NCBI GenBank assembly: GCA_943846595.1
Contig: OX044355.1
Span: 1,391,501 to 1,455,500, forward strand
Reading direction: 5' to 3'
DNA length: 64,000 nt
Origin: an uncultured Polaribacter sp.
Lineage (GTDB): Bacteria; Bacteroidota; Bacteroidia; Flavobacteriales; Flavobacteriaceae
The position numbers and the translations under genes are program-made. Each line of letters starts with the position of its first letter. The first letter of the stretch is position 1. Shown here piece by piece: positions 43,734-53,316 of this stretch. The notes under the pieces were generated by a model that had not been told where the DNA came from, did not search any database, and saw only the letters and a program-made list of their open reading frames with translations.

Positions 43734-43755
43734 CAATGCTTTTATGTTAAAGAGA

Positions 43756-44106
43756 TTATCTTCTTTTTTCAGTAATCCTTGCTTTTTTACCTGTAAGGCC
43801 TCTAAAGTAAAAAATACGAGCTCTACGTACTTTACCTCTTTTGTTCACTTCAATTTTTTGAATCGAAGGTAAGTTCACTGGGAAAATTCTTTCAACACCA
43901 ACCGTTCCAGACATTTTTCTGATGGTAAAAGTTTCAGAAAGACCAGTACCTCTTCTTTGAATTACAACTCCTCTAAAAAACTGAGTTCTTACTTTTTCTC
44001 CTTCTTTAATTTCGTAGTATACAGTGATTGTATCACCAGCAGCAAATTCTGCAAATTCTTTTTTTGTTACAAATTCGTCTTGAACAAATTTTATTAAAGC
44101 TTCCAT
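43756..44106 (-). CDS. rplS: 50S ribosomal protein L19
   Basis: 116 residues, full length. Typical blocks: [52 protein letters not shown] and the end [15 protein letters not shown]19 sits at the 30S-50S interface. In many bacteria rplS directly follows trmD; here a glycosyltransferase gene lies between them. Confidence 0.97.
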   Translation of the reverse strand: MEALIKFVQDEFVTKKEFAEFAAGDTITVYYEIKEGEKVRTQFFRGVVIQRRGTGLSETFTIRKMSGTVGVERIFPVNLPSIQKIEVNKRGKVRRARIFYFRGLTGKKARITEKRR

Positions 44107-44174
44107 ATTTTAATTTAATAGTTTTTGTAAAACAACATTCACGATTTCTTCGTCAGAGGTTAATTTAGCGAGTG

Positions 44175-44182
44175 CAAAAATA
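44175..44182 (-). promoter_or_regulatory. Possible -7 element (TATTTTTG) for rplS
   Basis: Reverse complement of caaaaata, 68 bases before the rplS ATG. It would let L19 be made separately from the upstream glycosyltransferase transcript. Confidence 0.4.
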
Positions 44183-44215
44183 GGATTTTTTTTTGATTAC
44201 TAAAATTAATAAAGA

Positions 44216-45679
44216 TTATTTTTTTGGTTGATAATCTGTACAAAAGAAAACCCAAAATTTTCTACGCTCTCGCTCATTTATTTTAATAATAATAGGGGCT
44301 AATTGTGTGACTGTTGCAAAGTAATTACTCAAAAGCGGATTTGCTTTCTCTAAAAGAAATTCATTTTTAAAACGTTCGTCAGAATCTATAAAGAGGGCGT
44401 TTTTTCCTCTTAATGCACTTAAATCATCTCCCAAATAATCAAAGTGTAAAGCAGGCAAACCGATAATGTTTTGCGCATATACCTTTTCATTCATAAAGAA
44501 ATTTAACGCTGCAGAGGTTTTGTAATTGTCGTTAGAGAATACAAACGTACTTGCTTTTTTTTCTTTTAGGGCACTTATTTCTTCCCCCAATTCTTTCCAG
44601 CCAACCCAAGTATCATCACTCTTAATTGGAACTACGAAGAAGAGAATTTGAAGACTTACTAGCAGATGGAAAACAATAGAAAAGTATATTTGAACTTTCA
44701 ATAATTTCTTGCTGACAAACATTCCCGCTAAGATGATTCCAGTGATATAGGAAGGCATCATCCAATTTAATTTCACCCAATAAATTGGAGTCAACGCGAA
44801 AAAGCCTACAAAAGTTGGTATAAAAAACGCCAACAAAAATAGTGTTTTCGCTTGTGGTAGTTTAAAGTGTAGGAGTACTCGTTTGCAATATTTAAAAGTA
44901 AAGCTCACAAAAATGAAAAACAATACAGGGAGTAATAGCAATATTTGATGACCAATAGTCCCTAAAAAGTATTTGGGCGAAATGTTAAATTCAGAAATCG
45001 ATTGGGTTCTTTTTGAAGATTGAAATCTAAATGAAGCAAAATCATGCTGATAGTTCCAATACCAAACTGGAAAAGTTACTGCAATGGTTACTAAGATAGC
45101 ACCCCAAAGCCAAGGAGAAATTAATAGTTTTCTGTGTTTTTTTGAGAATAGAAGGAATGAGAGCAATCCTATTAGTAATAATAAAGCAGTGTATTTGCTA
45201 TTAAATGCCAATCCCATTGCGATGCCTCCCAAAATGAAAAACCATTTTTTGTTTTCAAAAATAGCCTTATAAAGACAGATTAAACTGAGTGTCCAAAACA
45301 ACAAAAGCGGGACGTCTGGTGTGGAGTTGAAAGATAAGATGGAAATAAAAATTGTCGAAGAAATGAGTACTAGTGCTCGTGCCAGTTTATGTGCTGATAA
45401 GAAATAAGAAGCTAATTTATAGAAACATAATAGGGTGAGGGAAGTGATGAAAAAATCCGTAAACTTTACAACGAAAACGGAAGTCCCAAAAAGTTCTGTA
45501 AAAAACCGAAGGAGGTAGCCAATCATTCCAGGATGATCAAAATAGGAAAGCGATAAATTTTGTCCGTATAAATAATAGTAGGCATCTTGTGGCATTAAAC
45601 CCATAAAAGGCAACAACACCAGCCGAAAAAGTTGGAATCCGATTAACCAAATTAATATTTTATAATTGTGTATTGACAA
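44216..45679 (-). CDS. Glycosyltransferase family 39-like membrane protein
   Basis: 487 residues with about ten transmembrane segments and a soluble C-terminal part. The N-terminal loop PQDAYYYLYGQNLSLSYFDH resembles the first periplasmic loop of PMT/ArnT-type transferases, where acidic residues act in catalysis, and STPDVPLLLFWTLSLI is the next conserved element. These enzymes use polyprenyl-phosphate sugars at the periplasmic face of the inner membrane to glycosylate lipids or proteins. The acceptor is unknown. It lies between trmD (43 bases) and rplS (109 bases). Confidence 0.83.
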   Translation of the reverse strand: MSIHNYKILIWLIGFQLFRLVLLPFMGLMPQDAYYYLYGQNLSLSYFDHPGMIGYLLRFFTELFGTSVFVVKFTDFFITSLTLLCFYKLASYFLSAHKLARALVLISSTIFISILSFNSTPDVPLLLFWTLSLICLYKAIFENKKWFFILGGIAMGLAFNSKYTALLLLIGLLSFLLFSKKHRKLLISPWLWGAILVTIAVTFPVWYWNYQHDFASFRFQSSKRTQSISEFNISPKYFLGTIGHQILLLLPVLFFIFVSFTFKYCKRVLLHFKLPQAKTLFLLAFFIPTFVGFFALTPIYWVKLNWMMPSYITGIILAGMFVSKKLLKVQIYFSIVFHLLVSLQILFFVVPIKSDDTWVGWKELGEEISALKEKKASTFVFSNDNYKTSAALNFFMNEKVYAQNIIGLPALHFDYLGDDLSALRGKNALFIDSDERFKNEFLLEKANPLLSNYFATVTQLAPIIIKINERERRKFWVFFCTDYQPKK

Positions 45680-45722
45680 TTTTTTTTTAAAATAAATATT
45701 ATTTTTTTTATCAATGAAAATG

Positions 45723-46406
45723 CTATGGATTTTTATCTAATAAATCAGGTCTTATTTGTGCTGTTCTTTCAAAGGCTTTGTCACTTCTCCAATCCTCAAT
45801 TTTTGGGAAATTACCCGATAATAAGATCTCTGGAACTTTCATGCCTTCAAAGTTCGATGGTCTTGTATACACAGGGGGAGATAATAAATTGTCTTGAAAT
45901 GAATCTGTTAATGCAGATTGTTCATCGCCAATGACACCTGGGATTAAACGTACAACAGCATCAACTAAAACCGCGGCTGCCAACTCTCCACCCGTCAATA
46001 CATAATCTCCAATAGAAATTTCTTTCGTGATGTATAGGTCTCTAATTCGCTGGTCAACCCCTTTGTAATGTCCTGTTAAAATTAGTATATTCTCCTTCAT
46101 TGAAAGCGCATTTGCGGTAGATTGGTTCAATGTTTTGGCATCTGGTGTCATGTAAATGATTTCATCATAAACACGTTCTTCTTGTAATTTTTTGATACAA
46201 TTTGCAATGGGTTCTATCATTAAAACCATTCCTGCACCGCCCCCAAACTGTGTATCATCTATTTGTCTGTAGTTTCCCAAACCAAAATCTCGAAGATCAT
46301 GTAAATGGATTTCAGCCAAGCCTTTTTCTTGGGCTCTTTTAATGATTGAATGATTAAAAGGACTTTCTAATAATCCGGGTGAAACAGTAATGATATCTAT
46401 TCGCAT
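45723..46406 (-). CDS. trmD: tRNA (guanine-N1-)-methyltransferase
   Basis: 227 residues. SPOUT (trefoil knot) motifs are clear: [11 protein letters not shown] near residue 53, [12 protein letters not shown] near residue 110, and [14 protein letters not shown] near residue 131. It methylates G37 next to the anticodon of tRNAs reading CUN, CCN and CGG and prevents frameshifting. A TACATTTG element lies only 4 bases upstream of its ATG. Confidence 0.97.
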   Translation of the reverse strand: MRIDIITVSPGLLESPFNHSIIKRAQEKGLAEIHLHDLRDFGLGNYRQIDDTQFGGGAGMVLMIEPIANCIKKLQEERVYDEIIYMTPDAKTLNQSTANALSMKENILILTGHYKGVDQRIRDLYITKEISIGDYVLTGGELAAAVLVDAVVRLIPGVIGDEQSALTDSFQDNLLSPPVYTRPSNFEGMKVPEILLSGNFPKIEDWRSDKAFERTAQIRPDLLDKNP

Positions 46407-46410
46407 GCTG

Positions 46411-46418
46411 CAAATGTA
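46411..46418 (-). promoter_or_regulatory. Possible -7 element (TACATTTG) for trmD
   Basis: Fits TAnnTTTG, ending 4 bases before the trmD ATG; if used, the transcript would be almost leaderless. Confidence 0.4.
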
Positions 46419-46463
46419 CTATTTTTGTTAAGGAATAAAACGCTAGTTATTTAAAAAAAGTAA

Positions 46464-46493
46464 AAAAGCTCAGTTTGAAATAACTGAGCTTTT
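46464..46493 (-). terminator. Intrinsic terminator after the cyclophilin-FKBP gene
   Basis: AAAAGCTCAGTT and AACTGAGCTTTT are perfect complements around a 6-base loop with T runs on both strands; 27 bases after the stop at 46520. Confidence 0.8.
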
Positions 46494-46519
46494 ATAATCG
46501 TTCGTTTGAGCGTGTATTT

Positions 46520-47452
46520 TTATTTTACACCCATCAATTCTACGTCAAAAATTAAGGTAGCATTTGGTGGAATAACTCCTCCGGCACCTGTTGCTCCATA
46601 AGCTAAATTCGAAGGGATGACAAAACGTGCTTTGTCACCTACTTTTAACAACTGGATCCCTTCATCCCAACCTGCAATTACTTGTCCAATTCCAACATTA
46701 AAGTCGATTGGTTCTTTTCTTTTGTAGGAAGAATCGAATACCGTTCCATCCAACAACTGCCCTTTATAATGCACAGAAACACCTGCTCCTTTTGTGGCTT
46801 GTTTTCCAGTTCCTTTTTGTAAGATTTGGTAGCGCAATCCGCTTGCAGTTTCTTCATAGCCAGCTGCAACGCTATCTAACAATGCTTTTTGAGCTGCTTT
46901 TTCTGCTGCCTCACGTATTTCTCTAGCACCTTCAAAAGTTCTAAATGCTTCCACTGCATTAAATTTTTCAGCCGCTTCTCCAACTCGAATAATTTCTACT
47001 GATGTAAGGGTATCTCCTTGCACAACAGTATCTACAATATTTTGACCTTCTACAACACTACCAAAAACAGTATGTTTGTTGTCTAGCCATGGAGTAGGGA
47101 CGTGGGTAATGTAAAACTGACTCCCGTTTGTCGCGGGACCTGAATTAGCCATGGCTAATTTTCCAGGGGCATCATGCTTTAAATCTGGATGAAATTCATC
47201 ATCAAATTTATATCCGGGATTTCCAGTTCCAGTTCCTTGTGGACATCCTCCTTGGATCATAAAATCTGGAATTACCCGATGGAATTTTAAACCATCATAA
47301 TATGGGGTTCCTTGAGCTTTTACTTGGTTTTCTAAATTTCCTTCAGACAAAGCAACAAAGTTACCAACGGTTCCGGGTGTTTTTTCGTCTTCTAATCGTA
47401 CCAAAATCTCACCTTTTGAGGTTGTAAATTTTGCGTATATTCCGTTATTCAT
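46520..47452 (-). CDS. Peptidyl-prolyl isomerase, cyclophilin-FKBP fusion
   Basis: 310 residues with two different isomerase folds. Residues about 5-160 are cyclophilin ([19 protein letters not shown], then NGSQFYIT and [10 protein letters not shown]). A charged helical linker (about 165-205, [16 protein letters not shown]) follows. Residues about 205-310 are FKBP ([34 protein letters not shown]). No signal peptide, so it acts in the cytoplasm. Both domains keep their catalytic motifs, so it is a bifunctional folding helper. It precedes trmD by about 110 bases with a terminator between. Confidence 0.92.
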   Translation of the reverse strand: MNNGIYAKFTTSKGEILVRLEDEKTPGTVGNFVALSEGNLENQVKAQGTPYYDGLKFHRVIPDFMIQGGCPQGTGTGNPGYKFDDEFHPDLKHDAPGKLAMANSGPATNGSQFYITHVPTPWLDNKHTVFGSVVEGQNIVDTVVQGDTLTSVEIIRVGEAAEKFNAVEAFRTFEGAREIREAAEKAAQKALLDSVAAGYEETASGLRYQILQKGTGKQATKGAGVSVHYKGQLLDGTVFDSSYKRKEPIDFNVGIGQVIAGWDEGIQLLKVGDKARFVIPSNLAYGATGAGGVIPPNATLIFDVELMGVK

Positions 47453-47463
47453 AATTAATTGTT

Positions 47464-49056
47464 TTAGTGTTTAAATTCGCTTGTGAAATGTAATTTTACG
47501 GTGGGGTATTTGCTTTGTGTCATTTGAATGGTAAAAGCAGAATCTGCTAAAAACACCAATTGACCTTCTTTGTCTTTTGCCAAAAATCGTTGTTTGACCC
47601 TCTTGAAATCAAGAAATTCTGCATTTTTACTGTTTTCGGGCTCTACCCAACATGCTTTATGAACTTGTAGGTTTTCGTAGCTACATTTTGCACCATATTC
47701 ATGTTCAAGTCGATATTGAATTACTTCGTATTGAAGGGCTCCAACCGTTCCGATTACTTTTCTTCCATTGGTGTCTAAGGTAAATAGCTGCGCAACTCCC
47801 TCGTCCATTAATTGATCCAAACCTTTGAATAGTTGTTTGGATTTCATCGGGTCGGCATTGTTTACATAACGGAAGTGCTCTGGAGAGAAACTTGGTATTC
47901 CTTTAAAATTTAATTGCTCACCCTCTGTCAAGGTATCTCCAATTTTAAAGTTTCCAGTATCGTGGATTCCTACAATATCACCCGGGTATGAGATTTCTAC
48001 AATTTCTTTCTTTTCAGCAAAGAAAGCATTCGGACTTGAGAACTTCACCTTTTTACCATTTCGAACATGGAGGTAGGGAGCATTTCTTTTAAAAGTTCCT
48101 GAAACTATTTTTATAAAAGCAAGTCTGTCTCTGTGTTTAGGATCCATGTTGGCATGAATTTTAAACACAAAACCGGTCATTTTTTCTTCTTTTGAATCTA
48201 CCAGACGTTCTTCTGCTTTTTTAGGCAATGGTGGGGGTGCAATTTCTATAAATGCATCTAATAATTCTTTGACACCAAAATTATTCAAAGCCGAACCGAA
48301 GAAAACAGGTTGGAGTTCTCCTGCTAAGTAGGCTTCTTGATTAAATGCTGGATATACTTCATCTACTAATTCTACTTCTTCACGCAATGTTTCAGCAGCA
48401 GTTTCTCCAACAATCGCATCGAGTTTAGGATTTGATAAATCATCAAATTCAATCCCTTCAGAAATGGAAGTTTTATTATCACCAGAAAATAGATTTAATT
48501 TCTTTTCCCAAATATTATAAATTCCTTTAAAATCATATCCCATTCCAATAGGGAAGCTCATTGGGGTTACACGCAATCCTAATTTTTGTTCAACTTCATC
48601 CAATAAGTCAAACGCGTCTTTCCCTTCTCTATCCAATTTATTAATAAAAACCAACATGGGAATGCTTCGCATTCTACAGACTTCTACTAATTTTTCCGTT
48701 TGTGGTTCTACTCCTTTTGCTACATCAATCACAACAATAACACTGTCTACAGCTGTTAATGTTCTAAAGGTATCTTCGGCAAAATCTTTGTGACCGGGGG
48801 TGTCTAAAATATTGATTTTTTTATCATTGTAAATAAACGCTAAAACAGAGGTCGCAACAGAAATCCCTCGCTGACGCTCTATTTCCATAAAATCGGAAGT
48901 TGCCCCTTTTTTTATTTTATTATTTTTTACAGCACCTGCTTCTTGTATGGCACCTCCAAAAAGTAATAATTTTTCTGTCAAGGTTGTCTTTCCTGCATCT
49001 GGATGAGAAATAATTCCAAATGTTCTTCTACGTTTAATTTCTTCTAAAAAACTCAT
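47464..49056 (-). CDS. prfC: Peptide chain release factor 3
   Basis: 530 residues, full length. GTPase motifs: [19 protein letters not shown] near residue 18, [12 protein letters not shown] near residue 86 and NKLDREGKD near residue 140. RF3 recycles RF1/RF2 after peptide release. The gene follows 11 bases upstream of the cyclophilin-FKBP gene in transcription order, so the two are likely co-transcribed. A TATCTTTG element is at 49074-49081 (- strand). Confidence 0.95.
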   Translation of the reverse strand: MSFLEEIKRRRTFGIISHPDAGKTTLTEKLLLFGGAIQEAGAVKNNKIKKGATSDFMEIERQRGISVATSVLAFIYNDKKINILDTPGHKDFAEDTFRTLTAVDSVIVVIDVAKGVEPQTEKLVEVCRMRSIPMLVFINKLDREGKDAFDLLDEVEQKLGLRVTPMSFPIGMGYDFKGIYNIWEKKLNLFSGDNKTSISEGIEFDDLSNPKLDAIVGETAAETLREEVELVDEVYPAFNQEAYLAGELQPVFFGSALNNFGVKELLDAFIEIAPPPLPKKAEERLVDSKEEKMTGFVFKIHANMDPKHRDRLAFIKIVSGTFKRNAPYLHVRNGKKVKFSSPNAFFAEKKEIVEISYPGDIVGIHDTGNFKIGDTLTEGEQLNFKGIPSFSPEHFRYVNNADPMKSKQLFKGLDQLMDEGVAQLFTLDTNGRKVIGTVGALQYEVIQYRLEHEYGAKCSYENLQVHKACWVEPENSKNAEFLDFKRVKQRFLAKDKEGQLVFLADSAFTIQMTQSKYPTVKLHFTSEFKH

Positions 49057-49073
49057 TAATGAAAATTAGGCTG

Positions 49074-49081
49074 CAAAGATA
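49074..49081 (-). promoter_or_regulatory. Possible -7 element (TATCTTTG) for prfC
   Basis: Fits TAnnTTTG, 17 bases before the prfC ATG; no clear -33. Confidence 0.38.
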
Positions 49082-49100
49082 CGTTTTACAACGGCAAATA

Positions 49101-49784
49101 TCAATCTAAAATTTCAACTTTCATATGTACGTCTTCTTCTGGCCATTCGTCTTCCCCGACTTTTATTTTCGCAATTTTATCCATGGTGTCAAAACCAGAA
49201 ATTACTTCCCCAAAAACGGTGTGTTCGTTGTTTAGATGATGTGCCCCTTTTCGGTTTTGAACAATGTAAAATTCGAAAGGACTTGATAATTTTTGAGGGT
49301 TATTTTTCCAATCCCGAGCTGCTGCCAATGCTCCATAATTATGTTTTCTTTTTTTTCTGAATTCTTTAGGTAACTTGTAATTACCATATTTATACCGATC
49401 TTTTACAGTCTGGAAATTATCAGAATTCCCTCCTTGTAATACGAAGTTTTTAGCGACTCTGTAAAAAACAGTGGTGTCGAAATACTTAATTTTCGTTAAA
49501 AAAATAAAATTAGCTCTGTGCAGCGGAGTATCTTTAAATAATCGGATTTTAATGTTTCCGTAAGCTGTTTTTATAAGGATTTTTGTTTCCTTATTCTTTT
49601 CACCATAGGCATTTAGAAAAGCAGTAACATTTTGCTTGTTTAAACTATCCCAAGCTTTTTCGATCTGTTTTTCTTTTTTCTCCAACGTTAAAGGCGTTTT
49701 TTTAAATGCCTCTTTTTTTTCTTTTTCACATTGATAAAAAACAACGAAAAATAGCAGCAATAATATTTTGAATCTGATTTTCAT
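49101..49784 (-). CDS. Cyclophilin-type peptidyl-prolyl isomerase lipoprotein
   Basis: 227 residues. Lipoprotein signal with Cys near residue 19 (LLLLFFVVFYQC), a Lys/Glu-rich linker (about 25-65) and a cyclophilin domain (ILIKTAYGNIKIRLF; VFYRVAKNFVLQGG; HTVFGEVISGFD). The family usually has FHR-V at the catalytic start; here it is FYRVAKNF, so His is replaced by Tyr although Arg is kept. It would act at the outer or inner membrane on the periplasmic side, possibly on outer membrane protein folding. A TATCTTTG element is 19 bases upstream. Confidence 0.85.
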   Translation of the reverse strand: MKIRFKILLLLFFVVFYQCEKEKKEAFKKTPLTLEKKEKQIEKAWDSLNKQNVTAFLNAYGEKNKETKILIKTAYGNIKIRLFKDTPLHRANFIFLTKIKYFDTTVFYRVAKNFVLQGGNSDNFQTVKDRYKYGNYKLPKEFRKKRKHNYGALAAARDWKNNPQKLSSPFEFYIVQNRKGAHHLNNEHTVFGEVISGFDTMDKIAKIKVGEDEWPEEDVHMKVEILD

Positions 49785-49803
49785 GAATAAGAATTATTTC
49801 CCC

Positions 49804-49811
49804 CAAAGATA
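49804..49811 (-). promoter_or_regulatory. Possible -7 element (TATCTTTG) for the cyclophilin lipoprotein
   Basis: Reverse complement of caaagata; the same octamer as before prfC, 19 bases from the ATG. Confidence 0.38.
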
Positions 49812-49929
49812 GCCCTTCGTCGGTAACGTGAAAAATGATTTTACTTTTCTGAATTGACACCTCAAAACAACATGATTTACTGCTTCGACTCTAATTATAA
49901 TTCAAAAAAACGATGAGAAAAATTCGTTT

Positions 49930-50511
49930 TTATTTTGTCAATGTAATGTATATATCTGTATTGACAGTCAAGCTATCTACAGGTAGGTTTAAAACACTAT
50001 TTAACTGTTGAATTTGTAAAGCATCTAATTGCTCTAAAATATTTTCGTTAATTGCACTTTTTAGACGCAAGGTATCGTTATTAAAATAAACAATACTAGA
50101 TAAAATAGTTTCACCTTCCTTTGAAAATGTAAGAGTGTTATCCAGCAGTGACCAGGATGCTGGAGATAGAATACTAGGAATATTGTCTAGGACTTGTTGG
50201 GTTGTAAATTGTTCATTTAAAAATGAAATAGTACCGTTAAAAGTAAAACTTCCTGAAGTGTAAAAGTTATTTGGGTTTCCTTCGAATAAAGCAGTCATAT
50301 CAAAATCGCTACCAACTCCATGATAAGTTCCTGTAATACTCTGTCCGTTAAAGTATACTCCTGTAGTACCGTTTTCAGTGTAAAGTTCAGAAACTTCCCA
50401 TGCGCCCAATAAATCTTCTTCTGTAATACTTGGATCTACGACATCGTTGCCCGTACAAGAACTAAAATTGGCAACAAATAGTAAAATTATAAAATGATAT
50501 GTTTTTTTCAT
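49930..50511 (-). CDS. Hypothetical lipoprotein (lipocalin-like length and layout)
   Basis: 193 residues from the ATG at 50511 (MKKTYHFIILLFVANFSSC); the open frame extends 39 bases upstream but the signal peptide begins here. Lipobox Cys near residue 19. The body starts with EEDLLGAWEVSELY, the opening common to lipocalin-like Bacteroidota lipoproteins, and is beta-rich (GTYHGVGSDFDM, LTFSKEGETILSS). No function is assigned. The gene ends 145 bases from the cyclophilin lipoprotein gene and is divergent from idi. Confidence 0.7.
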   Translation of the reverse strand: MKKTYHFIILLFVANFSSCTGNDVVDPSITEEDLLGAWEVSELYTENGTTGVYFNGQSITGTYHGVGSDFDMTALFEGNPNNFYTSGSFTFNGTISFLNEQFTTQQVLDNIPSILSPASWSLLDNTLTFSKEGETILSSIVYFNNDTLRLKSAINENILEQLDALQIQQLNSVLNLPVDSLTVNTDIYITLTK

Positions 50512-50628
50512 ACGATTGGTCTTATCCATTTTGGTGTCTAAATTAATCAAAAAATCATATTTGGCTAAAAAAACAGCTTAAATTTAATAATTGCGATCGA
50601 TTAAAAAGTTAGTGTCAGTTGATTTTAC

Positions 50629-50636
50629 TATTTTTG
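50629..50636 (+). promoter_or_regulatory. Possible -7 element (TATTTTTG) for idi
   Basis: Ends 5 bases before the ATG at 50642, so the mRNA would have almost no leader. Confidence 0.45.
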
Positions 50637-50641
50637 TAAGT

Positions 50642-51160
50642 ATGGAAGAACAAGTTATTTTGGTAGATGAAAACGACAATCAAATTGGATTGATGCCAAA
50701 AATGGAAGCACATGAAAAAGCTGTTTTACATAGAGCATTTTCTGTATTTATTTTTAATAAAAAAGGAGATTTAATGCTGCAACAAAGAGCAGCACACAAA
50801 TATCATTCTCCCTTACTTTGGACAAATACTTGCTGTTCGCATCAAAGAGATGGCGAAACCAATATCGAAGCTGGCACTAGAAGACTTCACGAAGAAATGG
50901 GATTTACAACCGATCTCAAGGAAGTGTTTTCTTTTGTATATAAAGCTCCTTTTGACAATGGGCTTACAGAGCATGAACTGGATCATGTAATGGTGGGCGC
51001 TTTTGAAGAGGAGCCAGAAATCAACACCGAAGAAGTACAAAGTTATAAATGGATGCCATTAGAAGCCGTAAAGAACGATATTGAAAAGTCTCCAGAAATT
51101 TACACTGAGTGGTTTAAAATTATTTTTAAAGAATCCTATCAAAAACTAAAAAATGCCTAA
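50642..51160 (+). CDS. idi: Isopentenyl-diphosphate delta-isomerase, type 1
   Basis: 172 residues from the ATG at 50642 (MEEQVILVDENDNQ); upstream in-frame codons overlap a promoter element. Nudix-fold enzyme with TNTCCSHQRDG (catalytic Cys), LHEEMGF and the HELDHVMVG block. It interconverts IPP and DMAPP, the isoprenoid building blocks also used for the menaquinone side chain. The next gene overlaps by 8 bases, and four more follow in the same direction. Confidence 0.93.
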   Translation: MEEQVILVDENDNQIGLMPKMEAHEKAVLHRAFSVFIFNKKGDLMLQQRAAHKYHSPLLWTNTCCSHQRDGETNIEAGTRRLHEEMGFTTDLKEVFSFVYKAPFDNGLTEHELDHVMVGAFEEEPEINTEEVQSYKWMPLEAVKNDIEKSPEIYTEWFKIIFKESYQKLKNA

Positions 51161-51566
51161 AGTTACCGTACATAGAAAAGCACATTTTAACAGTGCACAC
51201 CGTTTATATAGAAAAGATTGGTCTGATGCAAAAAACTTTGAAGTTTTTAATAAATGTAGCAATCCTAATTTTCACGGACATAACTATGAATTAATTGTTT
51301 CCTTAACCGGTGAAATTGATCCTGAAACAGGTTATGTTTATGATTTAGGTATTTTAAAGAATTACATAAAATCTGAAATTGAAGAAGCTTTTGATCATAA
51401 AAATCTAAACATAGAAGTTCCAGAATTTGAAGACCTAAACCCAACAGCCGAAAATATAGCGGTTGTTATTTATGAGAAATTAAGAAAATTATTGCCGCAG
51501 CACTTAGACTTGAAAGTAACATTATATGAAACCCCTAGAAATTTTGTAACCTATTCTGGGGCATAA
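51153..51566 (+). CDS. queD: 6-carboxytetrahydropterin synthase / PTPS-like protein
   Basis: 137 residues. Zn-binding His residues: AHFNSAHRL near residue 10 and FHGHNYEL near residue 42, with the catalytic Cys in KCSNPNFHGH just before. The C-terminal ALYETPRN-type segment is LYETPRNFVTYSG. In bacteria such proteins make 6-carboxytetrahydropterin for queuosine. The alternative 6-pyruvoyl-tetrahydropterin synthase activity cannot be ruled out, and no other queuosine gene is in the window. Confidence 0.8.
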   Translation: MPKVTVHRKAHFNSAHRLYRKDWSDAKNFEVFNKCSNPNFHGHNYELIVSLTGEIDPETGYVYDLGILKNYIKSEIEEAFDHKNLNIEVPEFEDLNPTAENIAVVIYEKLRKLLPQHLDLKVTLYETPRNFVTYSGA

Positions 51567-51585
51567 AATAGCACACAATCAACGC

Positions 51586-52563
51586 ATGAGCATTTATCAA
51601 TTTTTAAAGTTTGAACCCATTCTGAAAAATAAAATTTGGGGTGGAGAAAAACTCACCTCTATATTGGGTAAAAAGTCTTTGCTTAAAAATATTGGAGAAA
51701 GTTGGGAAATCTCTGGGATAAAGGAAGCAATATCCATTGTGCTTAACAAAGAATTGAAAGGGACAGCTTTAAACGAATTAATAATAAAGTACAAAAACGA
51801 TTTACTAGGAGATAAAGTGTACAGGCAGTTTGGAAATGATTTTCCATTACTTATAAAATTTATAGATGCTAAAGAGGCATTGAGCATTCAGGTGCACCCA
51901 AACGACGATTTGGCAAAAAAACGCCATCAATCTTTTGGGAAAAATGAAATGTGGTATGTTTTGCAAGCAGAAAAAAATGCAAATCTAATTATTGGACATA
52001 AAAAGAACTCTTCAGTAAAGGAGTTTAATACTCATATAGAAAACAATACGCTTTTAAGCATTTTAAATACAGAATCGATTAAAGAAGGGGATGCCTTCTA
52101 CATTCCAACCGGTACCATTCATGCAATAGGAGCAGGGACCTTAATTGCTGAGATTCAACAAACTTCAGACATTACCTATAGAATTTATGATTGGGAACGG
52201 AAAAATGCGGACGGTACTTTTCGAGAACTGCATACCGAAGCAGCAAAAGATGCGATTAATTATCATGCTAAAGATTCTTACAAGGCCCTCTATTCAGAAA
52301 AAGAAAATAGCACTTCAGAAATGATATCCAATCCTTACTTTACAACCAGTATACTGCCTTTATTAGGAAAGGTTGAAATCAATCACCAAAAGAAAGATAG
52401 TTTTGTTATTTATATGTGCGTTGCAGGAAATGTAACGTTCGAATCTGAAGAACAAAAAGAAAGCTTATATTTAGGAGAGACGCTTTTAGTACCAGCCTGT
52501 ATGAAAGAATTCAACATAGTCGCTAGAGAAAAATCAAAATTACTAGAAGTTTATATCAAATAG
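51586..52563 (+). CDS. manA: Mannose-6-phosphate isomerase, class I
   Basis: 325 residues, the short bacterial form. Cupin-fold Zn ligands: the IQVHPNDDLAKKRH motif near residue 99, KNEMWYVL, and FYIPTGTIHAIGAG near residue 169, then EIQQTSDITYRIYDW. It interconverts mannose-6-P and fructose-6-P for surface polysaccharide synthesis. It is followed 9 bases later by kdsB, so the pair fits envelope sugar supply. Confidence 0.93.
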   Translation: MSIYQFLKFEPILKNKIWGGEKLTSILGKKSLLKNIGESWEISGIKEAISIVLNKELKGTALNELIIKYKNDLLGDKVYRQFGNDFPLLIKFIDAKEALSIQVHPNDDLAKKRHQSFGKNEMWYVLQAEKNANLIIGHKKNSSVKEFNTHIENNTLLSILNTESIKEGDAFYIPTGTIHAIGAGTLIAEIQQTSDITYRIYDWERKNADGTFRELHTEAAKDAINYHAKDSYKALYSEKENSTSEMISNPYFTTSILPLLGKVEINHQKKDSFVIYMCVAGNVTFESEEQKESLYLGETLLVPACMKEFNIVAREKSKLLEVYIK

Positions 52564-52572
52564 CAAATTCAT

Positions 52573-53307
52573 ATGAAAATAATTGCAATGATTCCTGCGC
52601 GCTATAGTGCAACTCGCTTTCCAGGTAAATTAATGAAAGATTTAGTTGGGAAGTCAGTGATTTTAAGAACCTATGAAGCTGCGATAAGTACCTGTCTGTT
52701 TGAGGAGGTATATGTGGTCACTGATTCAAAAGTGATTGCTGAAAATATTTCTGATGCAGGAGGAAAGGTACTCATGAGTAAAAAGGAACACGAGTGTGGT
52801 TCTGATAGAATCGCTGAAGCTGTTCAGGACCTGGATGCAGATATTGTTATTAATGTGCAAGGCGATGAACCATTTATTGATACCGTTTCGTTATCAAAGT
52901 TGATTGCTGCTTTTAAAAATGATATCACAGAAGAAATAGACTTGGCTTCATTGAAAGTTGAAATAACAAACAAAAAGGCCATTGAAGATCCAAACAATGT
53001 AAAAGTAATTACAGACAATAACGGATTTGCTTTGTACTTCTCAAGAAGTGTCATTCCCTTTCAAAGAGACCAAGGTTTGCCAGTGAAATACTACAAGCAT
53101 AAGGGTGTTTATGCCTTTAGAAAACAGGCATTAATTGATTTTTATCATTTAGAGGTAACTCCGCTTGAAGCTTCAGAAAAGATTGAAGCGATCCGATATT
53201 TAGAAGTTGGGAAAAAAATTAAAATGATCGAAACGGACATTGAAACTGTTGGAATAGATACTCCAGAAGATTTAGAGAACGCAAAGAAATATTTAAATCA
53301 ACCATAA
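52573..53307 (+). CDS. kdsB: 3-deoxy-manno-octulosonate cytidylyltransferase
   Basis: 244 residues, full length. Nucleotidyltransferase motif [19 protein letters not shown] near residue 6, [10 protein letters not shown] near residue 74, and [10 protein letters not shown] near residue 96. It activates KDO as CMP-KDO for lipid A core synthesis, so the cell makes LPS. The start at 52573 follows the manA stop by 9 bases. Confidence 0.95.
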   Translation: MKIIAMIPARYSATRFPGKLMKDLVGKSVILRTYEAAISTCLFEEVYVVTDSKVIAENISDAGGKVLMSKKEHECGSDRIAEAVQDLDADIVINVQGDEPFIDTVSLSKLIAAFKNDITEEIDLASLKVEITNKKAIEDPNNVKVITDNNGFALYFSRSVIPFQRDQGLPVKYYKHKGVYAFRKQALIDFYHLEVTPLEASEKIEAIRYLEVGKKIKMIETDIETVGIDTPEDLENAKKYLNQP

Positions 53308-53316
53308 AATATCAAA

